From the NCBI RefSeq assembly GCF_002938425.1, contig NZ_POQU01000007.1, positions 16,576 through 80,575 on the forward strand: a stretch of DNA of 64,000 bases, read 5' to 3'. This DNA comes from Blastococcus atacamensis. Lineage in GTDB: Bacteria; Actinomycetota; Actinomycetes; Mycobacteriales; Geodermatophilaceae. The position numbers were made by a program, and so were the translations under genes. The notes below the pieces were generated by a model. It was not told the origin of the DNA, did not search any database, and saw only the letters and a list, made by a program, of their open reading frames with translations. Position 1 is the first letter of the stretch. Each line of letters begins with the position of its first letter. This document shows, in pieces, positions 51,978 to 59,652 of this stretch.

Positions 51978-52014
51978 CAGGACCTCTCCGGCATCAGCGC
52001 GTCTCCGGCATCAG
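51968..52014 (-). repeat. Three tandem 17-bp translation-restart units between glnT and the hydrolase
   Basis: CTGATGCCGGAGA recurs at 52014-52002, 51997-51985 and 51980-51968 (minus strand), exactly 17 bp apart. Each unit contains TGATG, so the glnT stop shares its A with the ATG of a 5-codon frame (MPETR, stop at 51994), whose stop does the same for MPERS (stop at 51977), whose stop overlaps the hydrolase ATG. Each unit's GGAGA lies seven bases before the next ATG and can serve as its ribosome site. Confidence 0.75.
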
Positions 52015-53390
52015 AAGAACTTGAGGTAGCGCTCGGTCTCCCAGGTGGAGATGTGGTGCTGGTACGAGTCCCACTCGGCGCGCTTGTAGTCGATGAAGGA
52101 GTTGTACAGCGCCTCGCCGAAGACTTCGCGGGAGAGCGAGTCGGCCTCGAACTCGTCGATCGCCGTGGCGAGGTCGCGGGGCAGCATCCCCACGCCCAGC
52201 TCGGCGACCTGGGCCTCGGTGTAGTCGTACATGTTCTCGGTGTGCGGCGCGCCCGGGTCCAGCTGCTCGCGCACCCCCTCGAGGCCGGCGGCCAGGATCA
52301 TCGCCGCGCCCAGGTAGGGGTTGCAGCTGATGTCCGCCGCGCGGCACTCCACCCGTCCCCCGGCCAGCGGGATGCGGATCATGTTGGTGCGGTTGTTGTC
52401 GCCGTAGCTGACGAACACCGGCGCCCACGTCGAGCCCGACGTCGAGCCACCGCGCACGAGCCGCTTGTAGCTGTTCACCGTCGGGGCGATGACGGCGCTG
52501 ATCGCCTTCGCGTGCCGCAGCACACCGGCGATGAAGGAGTAGCCGAGCGCCGTGACGCCCACACCCTTGGGGTCCTCCCCCTCGGCGAACAGGTTGACGC
52601 CGGTCTCCAGGTCGGCCAGCGACATGTTGAAGTGCGCGCCCGAGCCGGTGCGATCGGCGAACGGCTTGGCCATGAACGAGGCGAAGTAGCCGTGCTTGCG
52701 GGCGATCTCGCCGGCCATCATGCGGAAGAACGTCACCCGGTCGGCGCTGGTGAGCGCGTCGGCGTAGTCGAAGTCGATCTCGAACTGCCCCCGGGCGTCC
52801 GCGTGGTCGAAGGAGTAGACGTCCCAGCCCAGCTCGTCCATCGCCTCGACGAGCTCGGTCAGCCAGCCGAAGTTGTCCAGCGTCGTCGTCAGGTCGTAGC
52901 AGGGCTTGGCCGCCACGTCCCGCTCGGAGACCTCCTCGACGCCGTTCTCGCCGTCCTTGAGCACGAAGAACTCCGTCTCGATGCCCAGGTTGAAGGTGAA
53001 GCCCAGCTCGGCCGCCGCGGCGAGCTGGCGCTGCAGGATGTGCCGGGCGCCGGCCTCGAACGGCTTGCCCTCGGTGTAGAGCGTGGAGGGGAAGTAGGCG
53101 ACCTCCTTCTTCCACGGCAGCTGGAAGCCGCGCTCCAGGTCGGGACGGGCCGACACCTCCTCGTCACTGATGTCCTGCGGCACGCCGTCGACCGCGACAC
53201 CGGTGAACAGCTCCGAGCCCCCGGCCATGTTCGCCAGGTGCGAGAGCGGGACGACCTTGCCCTTCAGGCGGCCGTGCAGGTCGCTGAAGCCGGCGAGGGC
53301 GTAGCGCACGCCGGCCGCCTCCAGACGAGCGCGGACGGCAGCGACGTCCTCAGTGCCGACGGGCGTTCCGGTTCCGAGAGTGGCGATCAT
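52011..53390 (-). CDS. glnT: GlnT-type (class III-like) glutamine synthetase family ligase
   Basis: A 459-residue glutamine synthetase fold: N-terminal beta-grasp (LAGFSDLHGRLKGKVVPLSHL), then the catalytic domain with GIETEFFVLKD (metal Glu), DFDYADALTSADRV, GSGAHFNMSL (metal His), APTVNSYKRLV, SYGDNNRTNMIRIP (ATP/Arg site) and GGRVECRAADISCNPYLGAAMILAAGLEG. The GDNNRTNMIRIP wording is typical of GlnT and related glutamate-amine ligases rather than GlnA. ATG 53390 has GGGAG seven bases upstream. Could assimilate ammonium or an amine (for example methylamine); the ammonium transporter that might have served it is a fragment (53429-53620). Confidence 0.85.
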   Translation of the reverse strand: MIATLGTGTPVGTEDVAAVRARLEAAGVRYALAGFSDLHGRLKGKVVPLSHLANMAGGSELFTGVAVDGVPQDISDEEVSARPDLERGFQLPWKKEVAYFPSTLYTEGKPFEAGARHILQRQLAAAAELGFTFNLGIETEFFVLKDGENGVEEVSERDVAAKPCYDLTTTLDNFGWLTELVEAMDELGWDVYSFDHADARGQFEIDFDYADALTSADRVTFFRMMAGEIARKHGYFASFMAKPFADRTGSGAHFNMSLADLETGVNLFAEGEDPKGVGVTALGYSFIAGVLRHAKAISAVIAPTVNSYKRLVRGGSTSGSTWAPVFVSYGDNNRTNMIRIPLAGGRVECRAADISCNPYLGAAMILAAGLEGVREQLDPGAPHTENMYDYTEAQVAELGVGMLPRDLATAIDEFEADSLSREVFGEALYNSFIDYKRAEWDSYQHHISTWETERYLKFF

Positions 53391-53428
53391 GAGATCTCCC
53401 TGGACAACGTTTCGATGACTCGTCGAAA

Positions 53429-53620
53429 GACCGGACCATCGGCATCCGCGTCACCGAGGAGCAGGAGAAGGAGGGGCTGGACAGCGCACTGCACGCCGAG
53501 AACGCGTACGAGGACCCCGGCGTCCTGGCGCACCAGCCGCGCGGCCACGCCGAGCAGGAGCACGACCTGGACATCGGTCTCGACGTCAGCCCCGAGCCGG
53601 AGCCGGTCCGGCAGGCGTAG
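53429..53620 (+). pseudogene. amt: Ammonium transporter (Amt) C-terminal remnant
   Basis: Reads DRTIGIRVTEEQEKEGLD, then ALHAENAYEDPG and a charged tail to TAG at 53618-53620. RVxEExExEGLDxxxHxExAY is the cytoplasmic end of Amt/AmtB carriers. The frame has no ATG, GTG or TTG between the preceding stop (53390-53392) and this homology, and no membrane helices remain. It points opposite to glnT, whose ribosome site lies at the breakpoint, so glnT and the fragment were probably brought together by a deletion or insertion. Confidence 0.8.
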
Positions 53621-53655
53621 CGGACGGCGGCTCGCCGCCGCGTTCCCAGGACAGG

Positions 53656-53680
53656 GCGCCTCCCCTCCGGGAGGGGCGCG
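53656..53680. terminator. GC-rich hairpin after the amt remnant
   Basis: CCCCT and AGGGG pair across CCGGG, flanked by imperfect GCGC extensions, between two convergent coding ends. Probably the original terminator of the amt gene, now also at the end of the zinc-ribbon gene. Confidence 0.4.
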
Positions 53681-53700
53681 CTGCCTCGCTCTTCGGTGCG

Positions 53701-53910
53701 TTACCGGCCAGCGTCGGCGTAGATCTCCCGGCGGGCCCCGCAGGAGGAGCACACCTCGTGCACCTGCACGTCGGGGTTCCATAGCGGGTTCAGCCAGGCC
53801 GTCCAGGTCCTGACCTTCCTGCTCGTCGCCAGCATCAGCTTTCCGCCGCACAGGGAGCACCGACCCTCGCCCAGGACGGCGCTGGTCCGCTTGCGTCGAG
53901 CCGGTTTCAC
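53701..53910 (-). CDS. Small zinc-ribbon protein
   Basis: A 69-residue basic protein with two Cys pairs, CSLCGGK at about residue 18 and CSSCGAR at about residue 55, separated by a Trp-rich middle (WTAWLNPLWNPDVQVHEV). Two CxxC knuckles at this spacing make a zinc ribbon. GTG 53910 chosen after GGAACGATGAG. No further clue to role; a stress or nucleic-acid-binding function would be a guess. Confidence 0.65.
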   Translation of the reverse strand: MKPARRKRTSAVLGEGRCSLCGGKLMLATSRKVRTWTAWLNPLWNPDVQVHEVCSSCGARREIYADAGR

Positions 53911-54240
53911 CGGCTCATCGTTCCAGCGCCCATCCGCGGGATGCCGCCCGCCCGCCGAGGCGCACGTCTCCGAGCGGACGCAGCGCCGGGGCGAGGCGCG
54001 GAAGAAAGCAGTCATCCGCCGCAGGTCAGCGCAGAAAAGACTGATTCCCCCCGATCCAGGCGTCGAGCCATTGACCCCGTGACGGACCGGGTCTTCACTT
54101 CCCCGATGCCTGGGCGGGCCCCGCCCACGAGGGAGGCTCTGTGTCGATCGCGCACCACCGGCTGCTGCCCGCGGTTGCACCGGCGAGGACCGCTCGCTAG
54201 TGAGGGCCTCGTTTCCGCGGTACTCGACGGCGCGACGGGC
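53911..54240. other. Divergent intergenic region, 330 bp
   Basis: Between the zinc-ribbon gene (leftward) and the poly-Arg membrane protein (rightward). A TTGACC at 54072 could be a -35 element, but no matching -10 is clear. If the rightward gene starts earlier than 54241 part of this is coding; sequence quality there argues against it. Confidence 0.35.
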
Positions 54241-54708
54241 GTGAGCGTGCGCCGGCGCCGGCGCCGGCGCCGGGGCCAGTTGATCGCCGGAGCAACGGTC
54301 GCAGCCGTCGCCGGAGCGGTCGTCGTCCTCACCGTGCCGGGCGACGACGACGACATCCGCCGGGCCGCCGATCGTCTCGCCGTCCCTGGGTCCTGGGACC
54401 TGGAGGGCGACCGGGTGACCCCGCCGCGGCTCCTGTGCCTCGGCGGGAACCCCTGCCCCAGCGCCCAGCGCACCTGGCGCCCCGGCCAGAACCTCTCCGC
54501 CGCCGAGCTCGAGGCCCTCGTCGCTCCGACTGGCTGGGATCTCGCGTGGGACGGCGACTGCACGGTCGACGCCTCGTCCCTCGGACGCCACGAGGTCTGC
54601 GCCGGCACCGGCGAGGGAGACGGCTACGCCGTGACCCTGTCGCACTCCGCCTCCCACGAGGACCCCAGCGAGGCCCTCGTCCAGCTCGAGCTCATGCCCC
54701 TGCCATGA
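54241..54708 (+). CDS. Single-pass membrane protein with poly-arginine N-terminus
   Basis: A 155-residue protein: VSV followed by eight arginines, one helix (GQLIAGATVAAVAGAVVVLTV), then ~120 residues outside, with four cysteines (CLGGNPC, CTVD, EVCAG) that could form two disulfides and an acidic segment DDDDIRRAAD. The Arg-8 run comes from a CGCCGG microsatellite. GTG 54241 taken; the frame is open upstream. No homologue recognised. About 40 bp before the next secreted protein, so probably co-transcribed. Confidence 0.55.
   Translation: MSVRRRRRRRRGQLIAGATVAAVAGAVVVLTVPGDDDDIRRAADRLAVPGSWDLEGDRVTPPRLLCLGGNPCPSAQRTWRPGQNLSAAELEALVAPTGWDLAWDGDCTVDASSLGRHEVCAGTGEGDGYAVTLSHSASHEDPSEALVQLELMPLP
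54250..54273. repeat. Four perfect CGCCGG hexamers
   Basis: (CGCCGG)x4 at the start of the small membrane protein gene, encoding eight consecutive arginines just before its helix. Each unit is two codons, so slippage would stay in frame and change the positive charge at the inner face of the membrane. Confidence 0.85.
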
Positions 54709-54749
54709 GCCACACCCATGCCGCGCCCAGGCACCCAAGGAGTGACAGC

Positions 54750-55685
54750 ATGTCCCGCCGTCCCCTCGTCCTCGCCCTGCTGGCCGCCGTGCTCCTCGGC
54801 CTCACCGTCACGGCCGCACCGACCAGCAGCGCGGCCGAGGTCGACCGCACCTGCGCCACGGTCGAGGGCATCTTCGCCCGGGGCTCGGGCCAGGATCCGA
54901 ATGCCGCGGAGTTCCGGGCGTTCGACCGGGAGATCGACGACCGTCTCTCCGGCGCCGTCACCTACGACTCCTACGAACTGGGCACGGAGTCCTACGGCGC
55001 AGCCCAGTACAAGGCTGTCGACGTCGAGAACGTCTGGAACGGGAACGCCCTCGGCGCGAAGTTCAGCTCCGGCATGGCGAACGACTACGGCGACAGGGTG
55101 AAGGCCGGGGTCGACGAGCTCACGGCCTACCTCACCGCACGAGCGGACACGTGCCGGACGGCGGAGGGGACGAGCACGGTGGCGCTCAGCTGGCTGCCCA
55201 GCGACCTCCGGGCCGATCGCTGGGCGGTGGCCGTGAACGGGGTGCCCGTCGGGCTGGCGCCCGGGGATCAGACGCGGGTGGAGATCACCGACGTCGACCG
55301 CAGCGAGGACGTCGAGTTGTCCGTCGCGGGGATGACCGCCGAGCACGAGGTCGGCGACGCCGCCAGGACGACGCTGGAGTCCGACGGATCGACCCCCGCC
55401 GGTCCGACGACGCCGACAAGCCCGGCGCCCGGCTCTCAGGCGCCACCCGGCCCGACGGCTCCCGCCTCCCCCGGCGCCGACCCGTCGCCGTCCGGCACCA
55501 CGGCCACGCCGACGAGCCAGCCGGCCGCGGTCGTACCGCCGACGATGAACCGGCCGCGCGCGGCCAAGGGCGGACTCGCCTTCACCGGAGCCGTGGTCTT
55601 CCCCGTCCTCGCACTGGGAGCGGCCCTGATCGTCGCCGGCGGGATCGCCTACCGGATCGGACGGCACCGTCGCCTCGGGCAGTGA
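54750..55685 (+). CDS. Sortase-type surface protein with truncated cutinase-like domain
   Basis: A 311-residue secreted protein. Signal peptide SRRPLVLALLAAVLLGLTVTAAPTSSAA; residues ~33-135 match the N-terminal part of cutinase-like esterases (TCATVEGIFARGSGQDPN...VTYDSYELGTESYG), but the nucleophile motif GYSQG and the later Asp/His blocks are absent. Next a small beta region (~145-205), a Pro/Thr/Ser stalk (~210-275), then LAFTGA, a helix (VVFPVLALGAALIVAGGIAY) and RIGRHRRLGQ, the layout of an LPxTG-like wall-sorting signal. ATG 54750 follows AAGGAG. Likely a wall-linked binding or structural protein. Confidence 0.75.
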   Translation: MSRRPLVLALLAAVLLGLTVTAAPTSSAAEVDRTCATVEGIFARGSGQDPNAAEFRAFDREIDDRLSGAVTYDSYELGTESYGAAQYKAVDVENVWNGNALGAKFSSGMANDYGDRVKAGVDELTAYLTARADTCRTAEGTSTVALSWLPSDLRADRWAVAVNGVPVGLAPGDQTRVEITDVDRSEDVELSVAGMTAEHEVGDAARTTLESDGSTPAGPTTPTSPAPGSQAPPGPTAPASPGADPSPSGTTATPTSQPAAVVPPTMNRPRAAKGGLAFTGAVVFPVLALGAALIVAGGIAYRIGRHRRLGQ

Positions 55686-55738
55686 GGACCTCCGTCGGCG
55701 TCCTCCCGTCCGTCGTGGACGGGACGACGCCGGCGGGG

Positions 55739-56464
55739 CTACGGCTTGGTCGGCCCGGTCCGGTCGCCCGGCGCACCGGCCTTCTTCGGCCGCTTGGCCA
55801 GGCCGGCCGCGACGCCGGTCGCGACGACGCCGCCGGTGACGAGCGCGATCATCGCCGGATCCAGCCCCTGCCCACCGCTCCCGCCGCCCTGGGCCGCCTC
55901 GGACGGTGCGCCCGGCGTGCCGGTCGCACCGGCGGCGGCCTCCGGCGGCGGCTCGGGCGCAGCCGGCGGAGCAGGGGCGGGAGCCGGCGCCCGCCGGGAC
56001 GCGAGCAGCGCCGCCGCCTCGACGGCGAACACGTCGCGCACCAGCGGATACGCGGCGTCGCCCGGACAGGTGGTCTGCGACATGTCCCGATGTCCGGCGA
56101 CCGTCGTCGTCGTCACCGGTGAGCCGGCGGGCCACTTGTTCGAGCCGCGCGAGACGAACGACGTCGTCGCCCCCGGCGCGAGATCCAGCCCGTGGCGCTC
56201 GGCCAGGGCGGCGAGCACCGCGATCATCGACCGCTGCGCCTCCGGCGTGGGCGGCTGGGTGCCGTGGTCACCGATGAAGCAGCAGATCTGCGAGAAGCCC
56301 TGGTTGCCGCCGGTGGCGCTGGGCTGCACCGGCCCGGTCAGGCTGCCCTCGCGCCCCTCCCACACGACCCCGAAGCGGTCGACGAAGAAGTTGTAGGCGA
56401 CGTCGGGCCACCCCTTCTGCGGACCGGTGTGGAACTGGTGGAAGCCGCGGATCACCCGCGGCAC
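55739..56464 (-). pseudogene. Peptidoglycan amidase (PGRP/amidase-2), 5'-truncated
   Basis: The visible 241 residues begin inside the amidase domain: PRVIRGFHQFHTGPQKGWPDVAYNFFVDRFGVVWEGREG, later VAGHRDMSQTTCPGDAAYP with two zinc ligands. A Pro/Ala linker and a C-terminal helix (PAMIALVTGGVVATGVAAGL) with KRPKK follow. The family's first zinc-binding His (VHHT region), which precedes GYGPDEVPRVIRG, is missing, and so is a signal peptide: upstream in frame the sequence reads RCARSCARGGYGPDEV. The gene therefore looks truncated at its 5' end near 56490. GTG 56464 is the first start left. Activity is unlikely. Confidence 0.65.
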
Positions 56465-57020
56465 CTCGTCGGGCCCGTAGCCCCCGCGAGCGCAAGACCT
56501 CGCGCACCGGGCCGACCCGGCTCACCGGCTGCCTCCGAGCAGGGCCGCTGGAGGAAAATCCGCTTCGACGACGTCGAAAAACGCGCCGTCATCGAGAGCT
56601 CGCCTGGCAGGAGAAGGTCGACAGCGGCCAGATCTGACCCGGCCGTCGGAGCACGGTGACGGACGTGGCGAGGGCGCGCGGCTTCTCAGCGTCGCGGCCT
56701 GGCGTGACCGCAGGACACCGCGCCAGGTGTTCGAACGGCAGCACCGCCTCCGCCCCCACGACGACGTCGGCCCGGAGGACGCCGGAAAGGCATCCTCGGC
56801 CCCCGCTGCCGGCGCGAGCGAAGCGGGCACTGCGCGAGACCAGCGCGGCCGTCGAGCCGGCCAGACGGTTTCGCGCGGAACATCGACGACACCGCACGAG
56901 CCGCTTCGCTGCTCTCATCCTTCACTGCGGTGCCACGCACCTCAGTGACCCCGAGCGACGGGCTGACGAGACCGCTTCGTCCCTACTCTCGCATTCTCGG
57001 CATGCCGGCAAAGGGGCGAA
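56465..57020. other. Intergenic region, 556 bp
   Basis: Lies upstream of LCP copy 2 and beyond the broken 5' end of the amidase. Open frames on both strands (for example 56656-57024 +, 56522-56830 -) have no recognisable domain, poor composition and no ribosome site. It may hold decayed amidase or other sequence plus the lcp promoter. Confidence 0.4.
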
Positions 57021-58139
57021 GTGAGCATCGATATGGATCCGACCGTGCGTTCGCAGGAGGGCTTCCTCGACGACGCGACCCGGCCGCAGCCTTCCCTGAG
57101 TCGCCCCGAAATGCCCCATGGTCCGTTGCCGGAGCTCCCTGTGCGCGGTCGACGGCGGGGCATCTGGAAGCCGCTGGGCGCCGTGTGCGTGCTCCTCCTC
57201 GTGCTGACGGGTGGGGGCGTCTGGTGGCTGACCGAGCGGTACGCGGGCCAGGTCGACCGGCTCGGCGACGTGTTCGCCGCGATACCTGAGAGCGGCCGCC
57301 CCGCAGCCTCGACGGCGGCCGATGGCGTGCCGGTCACCTTCCTCCTCGTGGGTTCGGACTCGAGGGACGTGGCCGCCGACGGTGCGGCGCCGGGCGCCCG
57401 ATCGGACGCGATCATGCTCGCGCGGGTCGCGGCGGACCGGGAACACGCGCAGCTGATCTCGATCCCGCGCGACTCGTGGGTGGACATCCCCGGCCACGGC
57501 ATGAACAAGATCAACGCTTCCTACGCGTTCGGTGGACCGTCCCTGCTCATCCAGACGGTCGAGCAATTCACCGGCGTGCGCATCGACCACTTCGTCGCGA
57601 TCGACTTCGCCGGCCTCGCCGAGGTCACCGACGCCCTGGGGGGTGTCGACGTCTACGTGGGTCAGCCGACCCAGGCAGGCGGCCACACCTTCGAACAGGG
57701 CATGAACCACATCACCGGCGAGGAGGCGCGCTGGTACCTCGGCCAGCGTCACGGCCTGCCCGGCGGCGACTTCGACCGCGTGAAGCGCCAGCAGAACTTC
57801 CTCAAGGCGGTGATGGACCAAGCGGTCGGCTCGCAGACGTTCAGCGACCTCGGCACGCTCGATCAGACGCTACGGGCGGTTGCCGGTTCCGTGGCGGCGG
57901 ACGACGACCTGGGGGTGCGTGACATGGTCGTGCTGGCCCACTCGATGCGGAACATCGCCAAGGACGACGTCGCCTACTTCACCGCTCCCGTCCTGGGTAC
58001 CGGCCGGGAAGGCGCAGCCAGCGTCGTCTACCTCGACCCTGCGGCCGGCGACCGCATGTGGGGATACCTGATCACCGACTCGCTCGGCGACCACGCGGCG
58101 GAGTTCGCCGAGTCAGCACTCGGCGATGCCCCCCGCTGA
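57021..58139 (+). CDS. LCP (LytR-CpsA-Psr) glycopolymer transferase, copy 2
   Basis: A 372-residue protein: ~50 cytoplasmic residues, helix PLGAVCVLLLVLTGGGVWWL, and an LCP domain with LLVGSDSRD, RSDAIMLARV, LISIPRDSWVDIPGHG, KINASYAFGG and YLGQRHGLPGGDFDRVKRQQ. GTG 57021 has AAGGGGCGAA directly upstream. Paralogue of the LCP at 6235; both end GTGREGxASVVYLD...DRMW.YL..DSLG...AEFA. Expected to join a lipid-linked glycan to the wall. Convergent with the duplicated-domain protein, stops 8 bp apart. Confidence 0.93.
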   Translation: MSIDMDPTVRSQEGFLDDATRPQPSLSRPEMPHGPLPELPVRGRRRGIWKPLGAVCVLLLVLTGGGVWWLTERYAGQVDRLGDVFAAIPESGRPAASTAADGVPVTFLLVGSDSRDVAADGAAPGARSDAIMLARVAADREHAQLISIPRDSWVDIPGHGMNKINASYAFGGPSLLIQTVEQFTGVRIDHFVAIDFAGLAEVTDALGGVDVYVGQPTQAGGHTFEQGMNHITGEEARWYLGQRHGLPGGDFDRVKRQQNFLKAVMDQAVGSQTFSDLGTLDQTLRAVAGSVAADDDLGVRDMVVLAHSMRNIAKDDVAYFTAPVLGTGREGAASVVYLDPAAGDRMWGYLITDSLGDHAAEFAESALGDAPR

Positions 58140-58147
58140 CCCCGACG

Positions 58148-59512
58148 TCACCCCATCGACGAGTCGAAGGCCGCGGCCGTCCCACCCATCGCACCGACCG
58201 ACACCGTCGCGGACCACGAGCAGGTCCCGGTAGGGGCATCGCCACGCATGTCGAGCCATCGGACACCGAGGCCCCACCCCTCAGGCAGCAGGAGCCGGGA
58301 GGACGACTCGGAAGCCGTCCACGTCCACGTACCCCCGGCCGGGACCTCGACGGGGCCTGAGCCGCCGACGGCTGACGTGACGACGCCCTGCATGATGTTC
58401 CCCGGTCCCAGGAGCACGATGTCCATCCGCCGCGGGCCCGTCTCGCAGTTGGTCGCACGTACGGACGTGGGCAGCCAGTAGGTCCCGGCCGGCACGGTCC
58501 GCCAGCTGGACCGCAGGCCGGCGACATCCCCCTTGAACGAGGCACCGACCGTCGCCGTCGGCAGGCTCGTCGACGTCGCAGCGATGCCCGTCCCGGCAGG
58601 CTGCTCGATTGCTCCGTACTGCCAGTTGCAGCTGCGCGCGCCACCGACCATGCCGTACCAGCGGGCGCCGATGGACTGGCCGGCCGCCAGGATGAGCGGC
58701 TCACCACGGTTCTCGACCCACGAGAGCTGGCCACCGTTCGCCGGGACCGCGACTGCGACAGCCCGGTTGGGCTGGCCTGCCCGCCACACGTCGCCCTGGA
58801 CGAACTTGGCGAGCGCCGTCTGCGTGGGGCTCTCCTGATGGACGAAGAACTCCATCAGGCGCGGCGCCGCCTCGCAGTTGACCGCCCGCAGCCACAGGAG
58901 GCGCCACTCCTTGCCCACGGGCACGCCCTGGGACGCCGGGTTGTAGAGCGTTGTCGTGGACGACTCGCTCGCCTGCGGTCGCCGGCTGGACACGGTGCCG
59001 GCGCTGGACGCGAAACTCACGGACTGGTTCACGAACCGTCGGTCACTCGCCACCGCGGCCGTGTTGGTCACTGGCCCTGTCGGCACGATGGATCGCGACG
59101 GGAGCGAGGCTGCGGAGGACCCGGACGTTCCGTTCGCCACCACGGTGAAGGTGTAGCTCACCCCGCTGGACAGGCCCGACACCACGGTGGGCGAGCCCGG
59201 CCCGGTGCTGGTGGCGGCACGGACGCTGCCCCTCCACGCCGTCACGGTGAAGGAGACGGCTCGCGTGTCCGCCGCCGTGAAGGAGACCGCCCCCTGGCCG
59301 GGACCGGCAGTGGCGGTCACGCCGGCGGGTACGCCGGGCCGCAGCTCCGACTCCTGGCTCGCCAGCGCCAGGCCACGGTGTCCGCCCCCGCCGGCATCCA
59401 CCGGAACAGCGGACAGGCCGGACCAGATCAGGGAAGCAGCACAGACGACGGCAGAGGCCCCGTACACGAGTCGGATCGCTCCGCTGAGTCGGTCGCCAGG
59501 AACAGCGGACAT
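58148..59512 (-). CDS. Secreted fibronectin-III protein with two copies of an unknown Cys-containing domain
   Basis: A 454-residue exported protein: signal peptide (VYGASAVVCAASLIWSGLSAVP), an FN3 domain at ~60-145 (VTATAGPGQGAVSFTA...SGLSSGVSYTFTVVANG), then two repeats of a ~115-residue beta-rich domain. Repeat 1: LLWLRAVNCEAAPRLMEFFV ... GARWYGMVGG ... CNWQYG. Repeat 2: TSVRATNCETGPRRMDIVLL ... GVRWLDMRGD ... CSWSAT. Each has RAxNCExxPR-M, then RW--M, then CxW, suggesting one disulfide per repeat. No known family recognised for the repeat. Could bind surface glycan. Confidence 0.75.
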   Translation of the reverse strand: MSAVPGDRLSGAIRLVYGASAVVCAASLIWSGLSAVPVDAGGGGHRGLALASQESELRPGVPAGVTATAGPGQGAVSFTAADTRAVSFTVTAWRGSVRAATSTGPGSPTVVSGLSSGVSYTFTVVANGTSGSSAASLPSRSIVPTGPVTNTAAVASDRRFVNQSVSFASSAGTVSSRRPQASESSTTTLYNPASQGVPVGKEWRLLWLRAVNCEAAPRLMEFFVHQESPTQTALAKFVQGDVWRAGQPNRAVAVAVPANGGQLSWVENRGEPLILAAGQSIGARWYGMVGGARSCNWQYGAIEQPAGTGIAATSTSLPTATVGASFKGDVAGLRSSWRTVPAGTYWLPTSVRATNCETGPRRMDIVLLGPGNIMQGVVTSAVGGSGPVEVPAGGTWTWTASESSSRLLLPEGWGLGVRWLDMRGDAPTGTCSWSATVSVGAMGGTAAAFDSSMG

Positions 59513-59652
59513 GCGGCCATGGTGACGACCGTCCGGGTGAATTGCATCGCTGTCATGACCCGGCTCACCCGGAGAGAGGAGGGCTCGGAGCCGGTCATGG
59601 CTCCCCGCGACCGGCTAGCTCCGCGAGCACTTCCTCGGTCGGGCCAACGGGA

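Noticed and set aside
56522..57024. Protein-coding genes in the gap before LCP copy 2
   Set aside because: Frames on both strands lack ribosome sites, recognisable domains and normal amino-acid composition.
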